64,000 bases of DNA. It comes from Sphingomonas sp. (GTDB lineage Bacteria; Pseudomonadota; Alphaproteobacteria; Sphingomonadales; Sphingomonadaceae). The notes below the pieces were generated by a model. The model saw nothing but the letters and a program-made list of their open reading frames with translations, was not told the origin of the DNA and searched no databases. The stretch covers positions 273,070 to 337,069 of the forward strand of contig JABDNH010000014.1 of NCBI GenBank assembly GCA_013001055.1, given 5' to 3'. How positions within the stretch are numbered: the first letter of the stretch is position 1; every line of letters starts with the position of its first letter. The translations under genes and the position numbers were made by a program. Of this stretch, positions 19,818-29,064 are shown piece after piece.

Positions 19818-20766
19818 GCGCACTCGCCTCGCCATCCTGATTTCGGGCCGCGGCAGCAACATGGCTGCGCTGATCTACGCCGCGAAGGCGGAGGACTGCC
19901 CCTACGAACCGGTATTGGTCAGCGGCAACAAGCCCGAGGCGCCGGGGCTCGATCTTGCCGAAGCCGAGGGCGTCGCTGTCGAACGGCTCGACGGAAAAGC
20001 CACGGGTTTCTGGGAAAAACTGCACGAAAAGCTGGAAGGGCACGGCGCCGAAATGATCGCGCTGGCGGGTTTCATGCGCATCATCCCGCGCGATTTCCTT
20101 CAGCGCTGGGACGGCAAGATCGTCAACATCCACCCCTCGCTCCTACCCAGGCACAAAGGCATCGGCGCACACGAAGCGGTACTGGAGGCTGGCGAGAGCG
20201 TGACGGGCGCCAGCGTGCACAGGGTCATCCCCGAACTCGATTCAGGTGATGTTCTTGGCCAGGTCGAGGTCGCCGTGATGCCGGGCGACACTCCTGAGAC
20301 ACTCGCGGACAGGGTACTAATCGCCGAACACCAGCTATATCCGAAGGTCCTGTCCGATTATCTTGGGCGCTTCTCCGATCCCGAATGGTTGACCGACCAA
20401 GTGTCGAAACGCGCCCTCGCCTTGCCCGAAACATTGGCCAAGACCAGCCACGGCGCCCCCGCCTGGCGCGTCGGCAGCAAGAGCTCGGGCAAATTCTTCG
20501 CGATCATGTGGATCCGCCATCATGGCGAGGAGCATGTCGGCCTGCTTGTCAAATGCGCCGGGCAGGATGAAATGGCGGGCCTGATCGAGGCCGATCCCGA
20601 TCTCTATTTCCGCCCGCAATATTACGGCCCGTCCAACTGGATCGGTATCCGCATCGACCGCCCCGACACCGACTGGGAGCATATCGAAAGCTGGCTCGAA
20701 CGCAGCTGGACCGAATGCGCACCAGCACGGGTCGCCAAACTGCACAAGGCCGCAGCAGAATTTTAG
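19810..20766 (+). CDS. purN: GAR transformylase PurN fused to a C-terminal MmcQ/YjbR domain
   Basis: Residues 1 to about 195 are glycinamide ribonucleotide formyltransferase. ILISGRGSN is the phosphate loop, and [22 protein letters not shown] and the following histidine/aspartate region form the formyl-transfer site. From about residue 200 to 318 the chain continues as an MmcQ/YjbR (DUF419) domain, with [25 protein letters not shown] and the family ending [13 protein letters not shown] then WLERSW. PurN alone is normally close to 190-215 residues. The frame is open throughout with no stop or shift. The fused domain has a double-wing DNA-binding-like fold whose role is unknown. Confidence 0.92.
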   Translation: MPRRTRLAILISGRGSNMAALIYAAKAEDCPYEPVLVSGNKPEAPGLDLAEAEGVAVERLDGKATGFWEKLHEKLEGHGAEMIALAGFMRIIPRDFLQRWDGKIVNIHPSLLPRHKGIGAHEAVLEAGESVTGASVHRVIPELDSGDVLGQVEVAVMPGDTPETLADRVLIAEHQLYPKVLSDYLGRFSDPEWLTDQVSKRALALPETLAKTSHGAPAWRVGSKSSGKFFAIMWIRHHGEEHVGLLVKCAGQDEMAGLIEADPDLYFRPQYYGPSNWIGIRIDRPDTDWEHIESWLERSWTECAPARVAKLHKAAAEF

Positions 20767-20785
20767 AGAATGTGAGGAGTACGCC

Positions 20786-21682
20786 ATGCTGAAACGCTCG
20801 ACCCTGCTGACCGCGCTCGGCGCGCTGGCGCTTTCCACGACAGCATCGGCGCAGGAAGCCCCGCCCCAGCCCGACATTTTCCTGTTCGCCTATGACGCCG
20901 ACAATGAAGAAGACGTGCTGTCGGGCGGCAGGAATGTCACCGACCAGCCGCTCTACGACAACCAGCCATTCTTCACCGCAGGCAGCGACACCTTTCTCTA
21001 TGTCCGCGACGATGGCGAACAGATCGATGTCTATGAATATGACATCGCCAACGCCACGCACACACGCATTACGCAGACGCCGGAGAATGAATATTCGCCG
21101 ACGCCCTCGCCCGATAATCAGACCATTTCGATGGTGTTCGAGCGCAACGGGTCGGTGTGGGAGATCGATCGTTCGGCCCCCGACGCGCCGCGCTGGGCGC
21201 TCGACGCGCCGGGCGTGGTCGAGCCGGTCGGCTATTTCGCGCGCAACTATGCGACGGGCGATGTGCTCTACTGGTCGCGCTTCGGCTTCCATGTCGCGTT
21301 TAGAGACGCGGAGGGCGCCGGCCATTTCGTGTCGGGCCACGCCGTTCCTTCGACCCCGCATCTGATCCCCGGCACCAACAGCTTCAGCTTCATCCACCGC
21401 CAGACCAACGAGCAGGTGTGGATCAAGGCGTTCGACCCTGAAACTAAGGCCGTGCGCCCGCTAACCCCCATCGTCGGCACCAACGCCAACTACACCTGGG
21501 CCCCGGACGGATCGATCCTGCAGATCGAGGACAACAAGCTCCACCGCTGGCGCGAAGGCGGCGACAGCTGGGAAGAGATTTCGGACTTGGGCGCGCATGG
21601 TGTTGAAGGCGGATATCGCATTGCGGTGAGCCCGGATGGTGAGCGCATTGCCATTGTTGGGTTGGTGGCGACTGAGGACTAA
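20786..21682 (+). CDS. Periplasmic TolB-like beta-propeller protein
   Basis: The 298-residue protein starts with a clear signal peptide (ALALSTTASA-QEA) and contains repeated WD40-like TolB blades, for example YSPTPSPDNQTISMVFERNGSVWEID and GYRIAVSPDGERIAIVG. It is shorter than TolB and lacks its N-terminal domain. It begins 19 bp after purN with GTGAGGAGT in front, but a role in purine synthesis is unlikely. Such secreted propellers usually bind proteins or peptides; the partner is not evident. Confidence 0.75.
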   Translation: MLKRSTLLTALGALALSTTASAQEAPPQPDIFLFAYDADNEEDVLSGGRNVTDQPLYDNQPFFTAGSDTFLYVRDDGEQIDVYEYDIANATHTRITQTPENEYSPTPSPDNQTISMVFERNGSVWEIDRSAPDAPRWALDAPGVVEPVGYFARNYATGDVLYWSRFGFHVAFRDAEGAGHFVSGHAVPSTPHLIPGTNSFSFIHRQTNEQVWIKAFDPETKAVRPLTPIVGTNANYTWAPDGSILQIEDNKLHRWREGGDSWEEISDLGAHGVEGGYRIAVSPDGERIAIVGLVATED

Positions 21683-21753
21683 TGTCCGCCAACAACCCAT
21701 TGCTGGCACTTAGCATAGGTTCACATTGCTAGCGTTCTTGATAATAGGTCTTC

Positions 21754-22842
21754 ATGAAACCCTGTCTTCATCCCCAGGAAGAGGAGCGCCTGAAGGAGCT
21801 TCGTCGCTACGGCGTTCTCGATACACCGCGTGAGACGAATTTCGATGAGTTGGTCGAAATCGCCTCGGATATCTGCGAGGTGCCGGTTTCCGTCGTGAAC
21901 TTCATCGATGCGGGACGTCAGTGGTTCAAGGCCGAGGTCGGCCTTGGCGTGCGATCCACTCCGCTGGAGACGAGCTTGTGTGGCCACGTCATCCTTCAGG
22001 GCGACTTCGTGGAAATCCCCGATACACTCCAGGATGAACGGATGGCAGACAATCCGTTGTGCACGTCCGAGCCAGGATTTCGCTTTTATGCCGGAGCGGT
22101 TCTCAAGGGTACCAACGGTCTGCCCTTGGGTACTTTATGTATTCTTGATTACAAACCGCGAACGCTCACCGATCGCCAGCGAAAGGTTCTCAAGGTTCTA
22201 GCGAAGCACGTAATGAGCGAGCTCAACCTTCGGCTTGCAATAGAAGAGGAGCGAGTACTTCGTAGAGAGGTAGACCATCGCGTGAAAAATTCATTGGCTT
22301 CCATCGGTGCGATGCTCTCGATGAAAGCCCGCCGCACGTCTAATGAGACGTTGAAAATGGAATTGGACGACGCGAGCACACGCGTTCGATCCCTGTCTTC
22401 GCTTCACGCCGAATTGCACGAGTTGCAAGCAGGTGGTCGTGTCGACCTCAAGTCATTGTTTGAGCGCGTGCAGGCCGACCTGCGAGCCCTCATGCCGGAT
22501 GCAGTAAAGTTATCGATTGACGTGCAAGTCGAAGAAGCGGCGCCATCACTGGCCAATGCTATGCTCCTGATCGTGAACGAGTTTGTCTCAAACAGCGTGA
22601 AGCACGGTCTCGAGGACGGGCAAGGGACCATCACAATAGTCATTGAAGGCAATGCCCAGTCATGGTCGATGGTATGCCGGGACGATGGCAATGCTACGGC
22701 GATCGATGCCGAACGAGCTATGTCGAAATCGGGATTGGGCACCAAGGTAATCCACTCACTCGCGAATTCTCTGAATGCCAATGCCAAATGGACCGCCTCG
22801 GGCGGAGGAATGGAGCTAAGAGTGACGCCACAGCACGACTAG
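21754..22842 (+). CDS. GAF-domain sensor histidine kinase (HisKA_2 type)
   Basis: This soluble kinase (362 residues) has a GAF domain at about 25-165, preceded by the typical EEERLKELRRYGVLDTP and containing FIDAGRQWFKAEVGL and PLGTLCILD. A HisKA_2 dimerisation domain follows with the phospho-acceptor in REVDHRVKNSLASI, then an ATPase domain (LLIVNEFVSNSVKHGL, GLGTKVIHSLANSL). The GAF type is common in proteins sensing small molecules or redox state. No response regulator is adjacent, so it is an orphan kinase. A bidirectional-looking terminator separates it from ndk. Confidence 0.9.
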   Translation: MKPCLHPQEEERLKELRRYGVLDTPRETNFDELVEIASDICEVPVSVVNFIDAGRQWFKAEVGLGVRSTPLETSLCGHVILQGDFVEIPDTLQDERMADNPLCTSEPGFRFYAGAVLKGTNGLPLGTLCILDYKPRTLTDRQRKVLKVLAKHVMSELNLRLAIEEERVLRREVDHRVKNSLASIGAMLSMKARRTSNETLKMELDDASTRVRSLSSLHAELHELQAGGRVDLKSLFERVQADLRALMPDAVKLSIDVQVEEAAPSLANAMLLIVNEFVSNSVKHGLEDGQGTITIVIEGNAQSWSMVCRDDGNATAIDAERAMSKSGLGTKVIHSLANSLNANAKWTASGGGMELRVTPQHD

Positions 22843-22873
22843 AGCGTCTGCTTATTACCCCTTCAGGGCAAAA

Positions 22874-22903
22874 AAAGGCCGCCAGGTTTCCCCGGCGGCC
22901 TTT
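22874..22903 (-). terminator. Rho-independent terminator of ndk
   Basis: The arms AAAGGCCGCC and GGCGGCCTTT are separated by a 10-base loop, and a run of seven A on the plus strand becomes a U tract on the minus strand. This places it as the terminator of ndk, 22 bp after its stop. The plus-strand kinase gene ends 32 bp before it and may share it, since a short T run also follows on that strand. Confidence 0.88.
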
Positions 22904-22925
22904 CTAATTCGCTACGCGAAATCGC

Positions 22926-23348
22926 TTAGCCGACAATCTCGTCTTCATCGAAGAAGAAGTCGATTTCGATCTTCGCGTTTTCGTCGCTGTCCGAACCGTG
23001 GACCGTGTTTTCGCCGATCGACAGCGCGTGTTCCTTGCGGATCGTGCCTTCGGCCGCTTCGGCCGGGTTGGTGGCACCCATGATGTCGCGGTTACGCTTC
23101 ACGGCGTCTTCGCCTTCGAGCACCTGGACGACGACCGGTTCGCTCATCATGAACTCGACCAGTTCGCCGAAGAAAGGACGGTCCTCATGGACCGCATAAA
23201 ACCCTTCCGCCTGCTCGCGGGTCATGTGGATGCGCTTGGAGGCGACGACGCGAAGGCCGGCGTCTTCCAGCATCTTGGTGACGGCGCCGGTGAGGTTGCG
23301 GCGTGTGGCGTCGGGCTTGATAATCGAAAAGGTGCGGGTGACCGCCAT
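22926..23348 (-). CDS. ndk: Nucleoside diphosphate kinase
   Basis: NDK (140 residues) transfers the terminal phosphate between nucleoside triphosphates and diphosphates through a phosphohistidine. The N-terminal [16 protein letters not shown], the motif [14 protein letters not shown] and the active-site [14 protein letters not shown] with its histidine are intact. GGAG precedes the start. The gene lies 62 bp after holC on the same strand and ends at a strong terminator. Confidence 0.97.
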   Translation of the reverse strand: MAVTRTFSIIKPDATRRNLTGAVTKMLEDAGLRVVASKRIHMTREQAEGFYAVHEDRPFFGELVEFMMSEPVVVQVLEGEDAVKRNRDIMGATNPAEAAEGTIRKEHALSIGENTVHGSDSDENAKIEIDFFFDEDEIVG

Positions 23349-23410
23349 GTCAGTTCTCCACTACTGCGGGGTTGTTTGGGCGCGCCCTTACAGAGGCACG
23401 CGGGGTAGCG

Positions 23411-23854
23411 CTAGCCCCTTTCGACCCACCTGCCGTCCTCACGCGCCCAATAGTGGCGCTCGACACCGTCGTTGGTGGCAAGGTCTTTCCATGCCGAACG
23501 CGCCGCATCGATCGTCTCGGGATCGAAGATGAAAAAGACGCGCTCGAAATTGAGCACCGCGGCGCGCCACACGCCGTCAGCCAGCGCGATATGGCGCGCG
23601 CGATTGGCCGCGACCGTGCGCGTCGACAGCAGGATGGGCTGGCGCTGGTCGGCGCCTTCGTCGACGATGCCGTGCGCAAGGAAGCTGCCCTTTCCGCCTT
23701 CCTCCCAAAGCTGCCGGTTGAGGCTGGCGAGTAACGTCTCGTCCTCGGCGACTACCAGCAGCCGCTCGCCATTGGCCGTCAGCTTTCCGGCGATGGCGGC
23801 GAGGACGCCCGCACGGGCAGCCTCACCGTCCAGCTGGTAGAAGTCGACGCGCAG
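23411..23854 (-). CDS. holC: DNA polymerase III chi subunit, apparent CTG start
   Basis: This reading frame encodes 147 residues, close to the usual chi length. It begins LRVDFYQLDGEAARAGVLAA (the first residue would be Met when initiated) and includes RLLVVAEDETLLASLNRQLW, GIVDEGADQRQPILLST, FERVFFIFD and ends EDGRWVERG. Chi links the clamp loader to single-strand binding protein. There is no ATG, GTG or TTG near the N-terminus: the codon where homologues have Met is CTG. It is placed 3 bases after the pepA TAG stop and in the same frame. GGAAGG lies 7 bases before the CTG, supporting initiation there; readthrough of the TAG is the alternative. Confidence 0.88.
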   Translation of the reverse strand: MRVDFYQLDGEAARAGVLAAIAGKLTANGERLLVVAEDETLLASLNRQLWEEGGKGSFLAHGIVDEGADQRQPILLSTRTVAANRARHIALADGVWRAAVLNFERVFFIFDPETIDAARSAWKDLATNDGVERHYWAREDGRWVERG

Positions 23855-23857
23855 CGC

Positions 23858-25321
23858 CTAGCCTTCCAACTTGTCGGCTACATATCGATCGAGCACCCGC
23901 ACGCCAAAGCCCGTCGCGCCCTTGCCGAAGGTGGTCTTTTCCTTGTCGCTCCACGCCATGCCCGCGATGTCGAGGTGCGCCCACTTCACATCGTCATGAA
24001 TAAAGCGGTGGAGGAATTGCGCTGCGGTAATCGAACCCGCGCCGCGCGGCCCGACATTCTTCATGTCCGCGATGGGGCTATCGATCAGCTTGTCGTAGGC
24101 AGGGCCAATCGGAAGGCGCCACAGCGCATCGCCGCTATCCTTGCCCGCTTCGACCAGGTCACCAGCGAGATCATCGTCATTCGAGAAGATGCCGGCATGT
24201 TCGTGGCCGAGGCTGATGATCATCGCGCCGGTCAGTGTGGCAAGGTCGATCACCGTCTTGGGCGAATATTCGGTCTGCACATATTCGAGCGCATCGCACA
24301 GCACGAGGCGGCCTTCGGCATCGGTGTTGATGACTTCGATCGTCTGCCCGTTCATCGAGGTCACGACGTCGCCCGGGCGCTGTGCGTTGCCATCGGGCAT
24401 ATTCTCCACAAGACCGCAAATGCCGATGACGTTGGCGTTGGCCTTGCGCGCAGCAAGCGCGACCATGGCGCCCGCGACCGCGCCGGCACCGCCCATGTCC
24501 CACTTCATCGCTTCCATGCCCGCGGCTGGCTTGATCGAAATGCCGCCCGTGTCGAAGGTCACGCCCTTGCCGACAAAAGCGGTGTCGAACTTGTCGCCGC
24601 TACCGCCCTTCCATTTCATGATCAGCAGGCGCGGTTCGCGGACCGAGCCCTGGTTGACGCCCAGCAACGCATTCATGCCGAGCTTTTCCATTTCTTTCTG
24701 GCCCAGCGTCTCGATGACAAGATCGGTGTCTTTGGCATGTTCGCGCACGCGTTCGACGAAGCTTTCGGGGTAGATGATGTTGGCCGGCTCGGTGACCAGT
24801 TCCTTGGTCAGCGCCACACCCTTGGCGACACCTTCGAAGGTGCCCGTCCAGGCGTTTTCGGCGCCCTCTGCAGCACCGACGATCGTCAACGTCACGAAGG
24901 TCACCTTCTGATGCTCTTTCTGGGTCGTACGGTAGCGGTCGTAGCGCCATGCACGGAGCGATGCGCCAAATGCGATGCGCGCTGCATCGTCAGCGTCGAA
25001 ATCGCTGCCCGTCAGGTCAAGCACCGCGTGCGTTTCGCCCGACGTCAGCAAGGTTGCGCTGATTTTTGCGCCAAGAGCCTCGGCCGCTTCGCCATCGCCT
25101 TTGCCTTCGCCAACGACGAGCAGGCGGCGACCATTGTCGGCGGCCAACCAAGCGCTGGCGACCTGTCCCTTCTTGCCCTCGAAGCGCTGGCGGCGCATTG
25201 CGGCCTTGACGACCTCCAGATCGCTACCCAGCGTCTCCAGCTTTTCATCGCCCTGGCCCGATGCGGGAAGGACAAGGGCAAAATCCCCGGCGGGGCGATT
25301 GTCGGCGAAACGGATCTGCAT
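23858..25321 (-). CDS. pepA: Leucyl aminopeptidase (cytosol aminopeptidase)
   Basis: PepA (487 residues, family M17) removes N-terminal residues from peptides and in some bacteria also binds DNA. The two-metal site signature NTDAEGRLVL is intact, together with FVGKGVTFDTGGISIKPAAGMEAMKWDM and VIDLATLTGAMI. The N-terminal domain is the normal variable macro-like region. Downstream holC starts 3 bases after the stop codon in the same frame. Upstream it diverges from lptD with about 80 bp between starts. Confidence 0.96.
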   Translation of the reverse strand: MQIRFADNRPAGDFALVLPASGQGDEKLETLGSDLEVVKAAMRRQRFEGKKGQVASAWLAADNGRRLLVVGEGKGDGEAAEALGAKISATLLTSGETHAVLDLTGSDFDADDAARIAFGASLRAWRYDRYRTTQKEHQKVTFVTLTIVGAAEGAENAWTGTFEGVAKGVALTKELVTEPANIIYPESFVERVREHAKDTDLVIETLGQKEMEKLGMNALLGVNQGSVREPRLLIMKWKGGSGDKFDTAFVGKGVTFDTGGISIKPAAGMEAMKWDMGGAGAVAGAMVALAARKANANVIGICGLVENMPDGNAQRPGDVVTSMNGQTIEVINTDAEGRLVLCDALEYVQTEYSPKTVIDLATLTGAMIISLGHEHAGIFSNDDDLAGDLVEAGKDSGDALWRLPIGPAYDKLIDSPIADMKNVGPRGAGSITAAQFLHRFIHDDVKWAHLDIAGMAWSDKEKTTFGKGATGFGVRVLDRYVADKLEG

Positions 25322-25402
25322 GAATTATACCTCGGAATGTTCGATGATTTGTGCGCGACATAAGACGAGCGCGGGTCAAAAGGCAAAGGCGGATTGCCGC
25401 CC

Positions 25403-27652
25403 ATGCGCCAAGCTGCAATAGCGGGGGCGATGAGCGGTGGTACAAATCGGTTGTTGAGCGGCGCGAGTCTGCTGGTTCTGGGGATGGCCTCCCCTGCCAT
25501 TGCTGGCGTGCAGGATGCCTCCCCCCAAGCTGCAGCGCAGGAAGAAGTGATCGTCTTCAGCGCCGACGAGATCAGCTATGACGGTCCCGACCGGATCGTG
25601 ACCGCAACCGGCCAGGTTCGGGCCAATCGCGATGGCTATTATGTCGCGGCCGACCGCGTGACCTGGAATCGCAGCACCGGGCTTATCGTCGCCGAAGGCA
25701 ACGTCGTCTTGCTGTCCCCGACAGGCGACCGAGTGATCGGTGATCGCGTCGAGCTCGACGAAGCCTTTTCCAATGGCATGAGCGAGAATTTACTGCTTGC
25801 GCTCGATACTGGCGGGCGAATTGCGGCCGAGCGCGCCACCAGCGTCGACGGTGATCTTACGCTGGAGAACGCCATCTATTCTCCCTGCACGATCAGCCCC
25901 GCTGCGGGATGCCCCGACAATCCCAGCTGGTCGATCCGCGCCGCCCAGGTGATCCGCGACGGGGAAACCGGCAATCTCATTTTCAAGGGCGGGCAATTCA
26001 GTTTCTTCGGCGTAGCGCTTCCGGCGATCCCGTCATTTTCGATCGGGCAGCCTGGGCCGGTCGGCGGCATTACCGGCTTCCTCGTCCCGGAGGTCGCGAT
26101 TTCGGGCATCAACGGGCTGGAAATCAGCCAGCCATATTATTGGCGACTGGCACGTAACCGCGATTTCACGCTGACACCGACGGTCTACTCGGGCGCCTTT
26201 CCTTCGATCGAAGCCTTCTATCGCCAGCTGACGACTACCGGCGCGGTGCAGGTCGGCGGCTTCCTTACCTATGGCGAGGTAGAAGACGACCTGCTGTCAG
26301 ATCCGAATGCCGTGCTCGAACGCGATATTCGCGGCTATCTCGAAACCAACGGCCGTCTACAGTTCGATGAAAATTGGCGCCTGACCGGATCGGGCCGGGT
26401 CGCATCGGACAAGACGGTCACCCGCCGCTACGACATCACACGCGATGATCGCCTGCGCAGTTTCCTCAATCTCGAGCGGTTCAGTGAAGACGCCTACATC
26501 TCGATCGCCGGTTGGGCATTCCAGGGCTTGCGGGTCGATGACGAACTTGCAACGACTCCCGTCGCCTTGCCGGCAATCGATGCGCGCTGGCGGCTGACCG
26601 ACCTTCCCGTAGGAGGACGAGTGGAGTTGCAGGCCAACAGCCTCGCCATCCTGCGCGTCGACGGCCAGGACACGCAGCGCGCTTTTGCGGGTGCCAGATG
26701 GGATCGTCGTCTGCTCACTGATTACGGGCAGGAATTGACCTTCACTGCTTACGCACGCGGCGACGCTTATCACACCGACAATGTACTCAGCACCAATATC
26801 GAAGCCTATCGCGGCGAAGAGGGCTGGAATTTCCGCGGTATCGGGGCGCTGGCGGCAGATATGCGCTACCCCCTTATCGGCCCGGCATTCGGTGGCACCC
26901 AGCGCATCGTCCCGCGTATCCAGCTGGTCATCACGCCGCGCACGGAAAATCTCGACATCCCCAACGAAGATGCGCGCGCGATCGACCTCGAGGATTCGAA
27001 CCTCTTCGCGCTCAACCGTTTCCCGGGCTACGATCGCTGGGACGATGGCAGCCGCGTCACCTACGGCGTGGAATATATGCTCGATATCCCGAACGTCTCG
27101 ATCCGCAGCAATATCGGGCAGAGCTACCGCCTCAACCAGTCGCCCGACATTTTCCCCGACGGAACAGGTCTGACAGACCGCTTTTCTGATATCGTCGGAC
27201 GTACGCGGGTGCGCTACGGACGCTTTTTAGACTTCACCCACCGTTTCCGGATCGACAAGGACGACCTCAAGATCCGCCGCACCGAGCTCGACCTTACGCT
27301 CGGTACCATCGAGACCTATGCGCAAATCGGTTACCTGCTGCTCGACCGTGATATCGACATTTCGATCGAGGATTTGCGCGACAAGGAAGAGTTGCGTGGT
27401 GGCGGGCGCGTAAAAATCGATCGGAACTGGTCTGCCTTCGGATCGGTCGTTCTCGACCTCACCAACAGTGATGAAGACCCGTTAAGCCTCGCTGACGGCT
27501 TCGAACCGACTAGGCACCGCGTGGGTATTTCCTATGAAGATGACGCGCTGGAGGTTGGCTTGACGTGGAGACGCGACTATGAACGCGCAGGATTATTCGA
27601 TCGCGGGTCCACATTCCAGATCCGCGTGATCTTGAAAGGGCTTGGCCGCTAA
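25403..27652 (+). CDS. lptD: LPS assembly outer-membrane protein LptD
   Basis: LptD is the outer-membrane barrel that inserts lipopolysaccharide at the cell surface. After a signal peptide (LLVLGMASPAIA) there is an OstA-like beta-jellyroll (VIVFSADEISYDGPDRIVTATGQVRANRDGYYVAADRV) and then a long LptD barrel domain with GGITGFLVPEV and ISQPYYWRLARNRDFTLTPTVYSG. Two cysteines in SPCTISPAAGCPDN could form a disulfide. Start assignment is uncertain: ATG 25403 or ATG 25430 both leave a good signal peptide. The surA gene follows 60 bp later, the usual envelope-biogenesis pairing. Confidence 0.93.
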   Translation: MRQAAIAGAMSGGTNRLLSGASLLVLGMASPAIAGVQDASPQAAAQEEVIVFSADEISYDGPDRIVTATGQVRANRDGYYVAADRVTWNRSTGLIVAEGNVVLLSPTGDRVIGDRVELDEAFSNGMSENLLLALDTGGRIAAERATSVDGDLTLENAIYSPCTISPAAGCPDNPSWSIRAAQVIRDGETGNLIFKGGQFSFFGVALPAIPSFSIGQPGPVGGITGFLVPEVAISGINGLEISQPYYWRLARNRDFTLTPTVYSGAFPSIEAFYRQLTTTGAVQVGGFLTYGEVEDDLLSDPNAVLERDIRGYLETNGRLQFDENWRLTGSGRVASDKTVTRRYDITRDDRLRSFLNLERFSEDAYISIAGWAFQGLRVDDELATTPVALPAIDARWRLTDLPVGGRVELQANSLAILRVDGQDTQRAFAGARWDRRLLTDYGQELTFTAYARGDAYHTDNVLSTNIEAYRGEEGWNFRGIGALAADMRYPLIGPAFGGTQRIVPRIQLVITPRTENLDIPNEDARAIDLEDSNLFALNRFPGYDRWDDGSRVTYGVEYMLDIPNVSIRSNIGQSYRLNQSPDIFPDGTGLTDRFSDIVGRTRVRYGRFLDFTHRFRIDKDDLKIRRTELDLTLGTIETYAQIGYLLLDRDIDISIEDLRDKEELRGGGRVKIDRNWSAFGSVVLDLTNSDEDPLSLADGFEPTRHRVGISYEDDALEVGLTWRRDYERAGLFDRGSTFQIRVILKGLGR

Positions 27653-27712
27653 GCTGCCGTTCAGCTAGATGCCGCCAAGGAAAGAGCAAAAGATCAAAGG
27701 GTTACGACTATA

Positions 27713-29053
27713 ATGACAATTGCACGCAGGATCGCGGTTTCGATGGCCGCAATGGCGCTTGCCGGTGGAGCGGCGATGGCCATGCAGGATCAGCCGGAAC
27801 AGCAGGCCAACACGGCGCAGTCGCTGGCCTTGCCGGACAATCCCACTCTATTCGGCGCGGCATTGCCGCCGATCGTCAAGGCGACCGCAATCGTCAATGG
27901 TGAAGTCATCACCGCGACCGACGTCGAGCAGCGCCTTGCGCTTGTTGCGCTGTCGAACGATGGCCAGATCGATACCGCACAGCTTGACCGACTGCGCCAG
28001 CAGGTGCTGCGCAACCTGATCGACGAGACGCTTCAGGTCCAAGCCGCCGCTGCGGAAGAAATCGAACTGACGCCTGAGGAAATCAACGCCACCGTCGTGC
28101 GCGTCGCCGAGCAAAACGGTCGTACACCCGACGAGCTGGCCGAGTATCTCGCCTCCAATGGCTCCTCGCTCCGCTCGATTCGCCGTCAGGTGCAGGGCGA
28201 AATGGCGTGGCAGCGGCTCCAGCAGGCCAAGATCGAAAGCACCGTTTCGGTCGGCGACGAAGAAGTGCAGGCTGTCCTCGATCGCCTCGAAGCTTCCAAG
28301 GGTACGACCGAATATCGCGTCGCCGAGATCTATCTCCCGGCAACCCCCGCGACCGACGCCGAAGTGAGAAAGACGGCGCAGAACATTCTTGAACAGCTGG
28401 GCCAGGGCGGCAGTTTCGCCGCTTATGCGCGCCAGTACAGTCAGGCGTCGACTGCCGCAGTCGGCGGCGATCTTGGCTGGGTGCAGCCGGAGCAGCTTCC
28501 CCCTGAATTGGCCCAGGCCGTCACCAGCCTGCGTCCGGGCGCGGTCAGCGTCCCCATCCCGATTGCAGGCGGTTATTCGATCATCGCGATCCAGGATTCG
28601 CGCACGATCCTGACGGCAGACCCGCGCGATGCGGTGTTGAGCCTCAAGCAGGTCACCATCGGCTTCGATCCGGGCATGAGCGAACAGGCCGCATTGGCGC
28701 GCGTGGAACGCTTCAGCGAGGCCGCGCAGAGTGTCGGCGGCTGCGGTGGCGCGGATACGATCGCCGCCAATTTTGGTGGTCAGGTCGTGCAGTCGGACGG
28801 CGTAAGCCTTCGCGATCTTCCCCCTGCTCTCCAGCAGATGATGATCCCGATGCAGGTCGGGCAGGCAACGCAACCGTTCGGTTCGCTCGATGAAGGTGTT
28901 CGGATCCTTGTCATTTGTGGCCGCGACGAAAGGCAGCCCGGGATGCCAAGCTTCGATCAGGTTTATAATCAGATGAACCAGCAGCGCGTTAATAGCCGCG
29001 CCCAGCGTTATCTGCGCGACCTTCGCCGCGACGCCATTATCGAATTCCGCTAG
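27713..29053 (+). CDS. surA: SurA-like periplasmic chaperone / peptidyl-prolyl isomerase
   Basis: The 446-residue protein begins with a signal peptide (MALAGGAAMA-MQD). A SurA N-terminal chaperone region follows (IVNGEVITATDVEQRLAL, RQQVLRNLIDETLQVQAA) and then a parvulin (PpiC) domain with YRVAEIYLPA, GGSFAAYARQYSQ and GGDLGWVQPEQLPPELAQAV. It escorts outer-membrane proteins, LptD among them, through the periplasm. Its place between lptD and pdxA-rsmA reproduces the classic lptD-surA-pdxA-rsmA cluster. The stop is 11 bp before pdxA. Confidence 0.94.
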   Translation: MTIARRIAVSMAAMALAGGAAMAMQDQPEQQANTAQSLALPDNPTLFGAALPPIVKATAIVNGEVITATDVEQRLALVALSNDGQIDTAQLDRLRQQVLRNLIDETLQVQAAAAEEIELTPEEINATVVRVAEQNGRTPDELAEYLASNGSSLRSIRRQVQGEMAWQRLQQAKIESTVSVGDEEVQAVLDRLEASKGTTEYRVAEIYLPATPATDAEVRKTAQNILEQLGQGGSFAAYARQYSQASTAAVGGDLGWVQPEQLPPELAQAVTSLRPGAVSVPIPIAGGYSIIAIQDSRTILTADPRDAVLSLKQVTIGFDPGMSEQAALARVERFSEAAQSVGGCGGADTIAANFGGQVVQSDGVSLRDLPPALQQMMIPMQVGQATQPFGSLDEGVRILVICGRDERQPGMPSFDQVYNQMNQQRVNSRAQRYLRDLRRDAIIEFR

Positions 29054-29064
29054 GCGCTGGCGCG

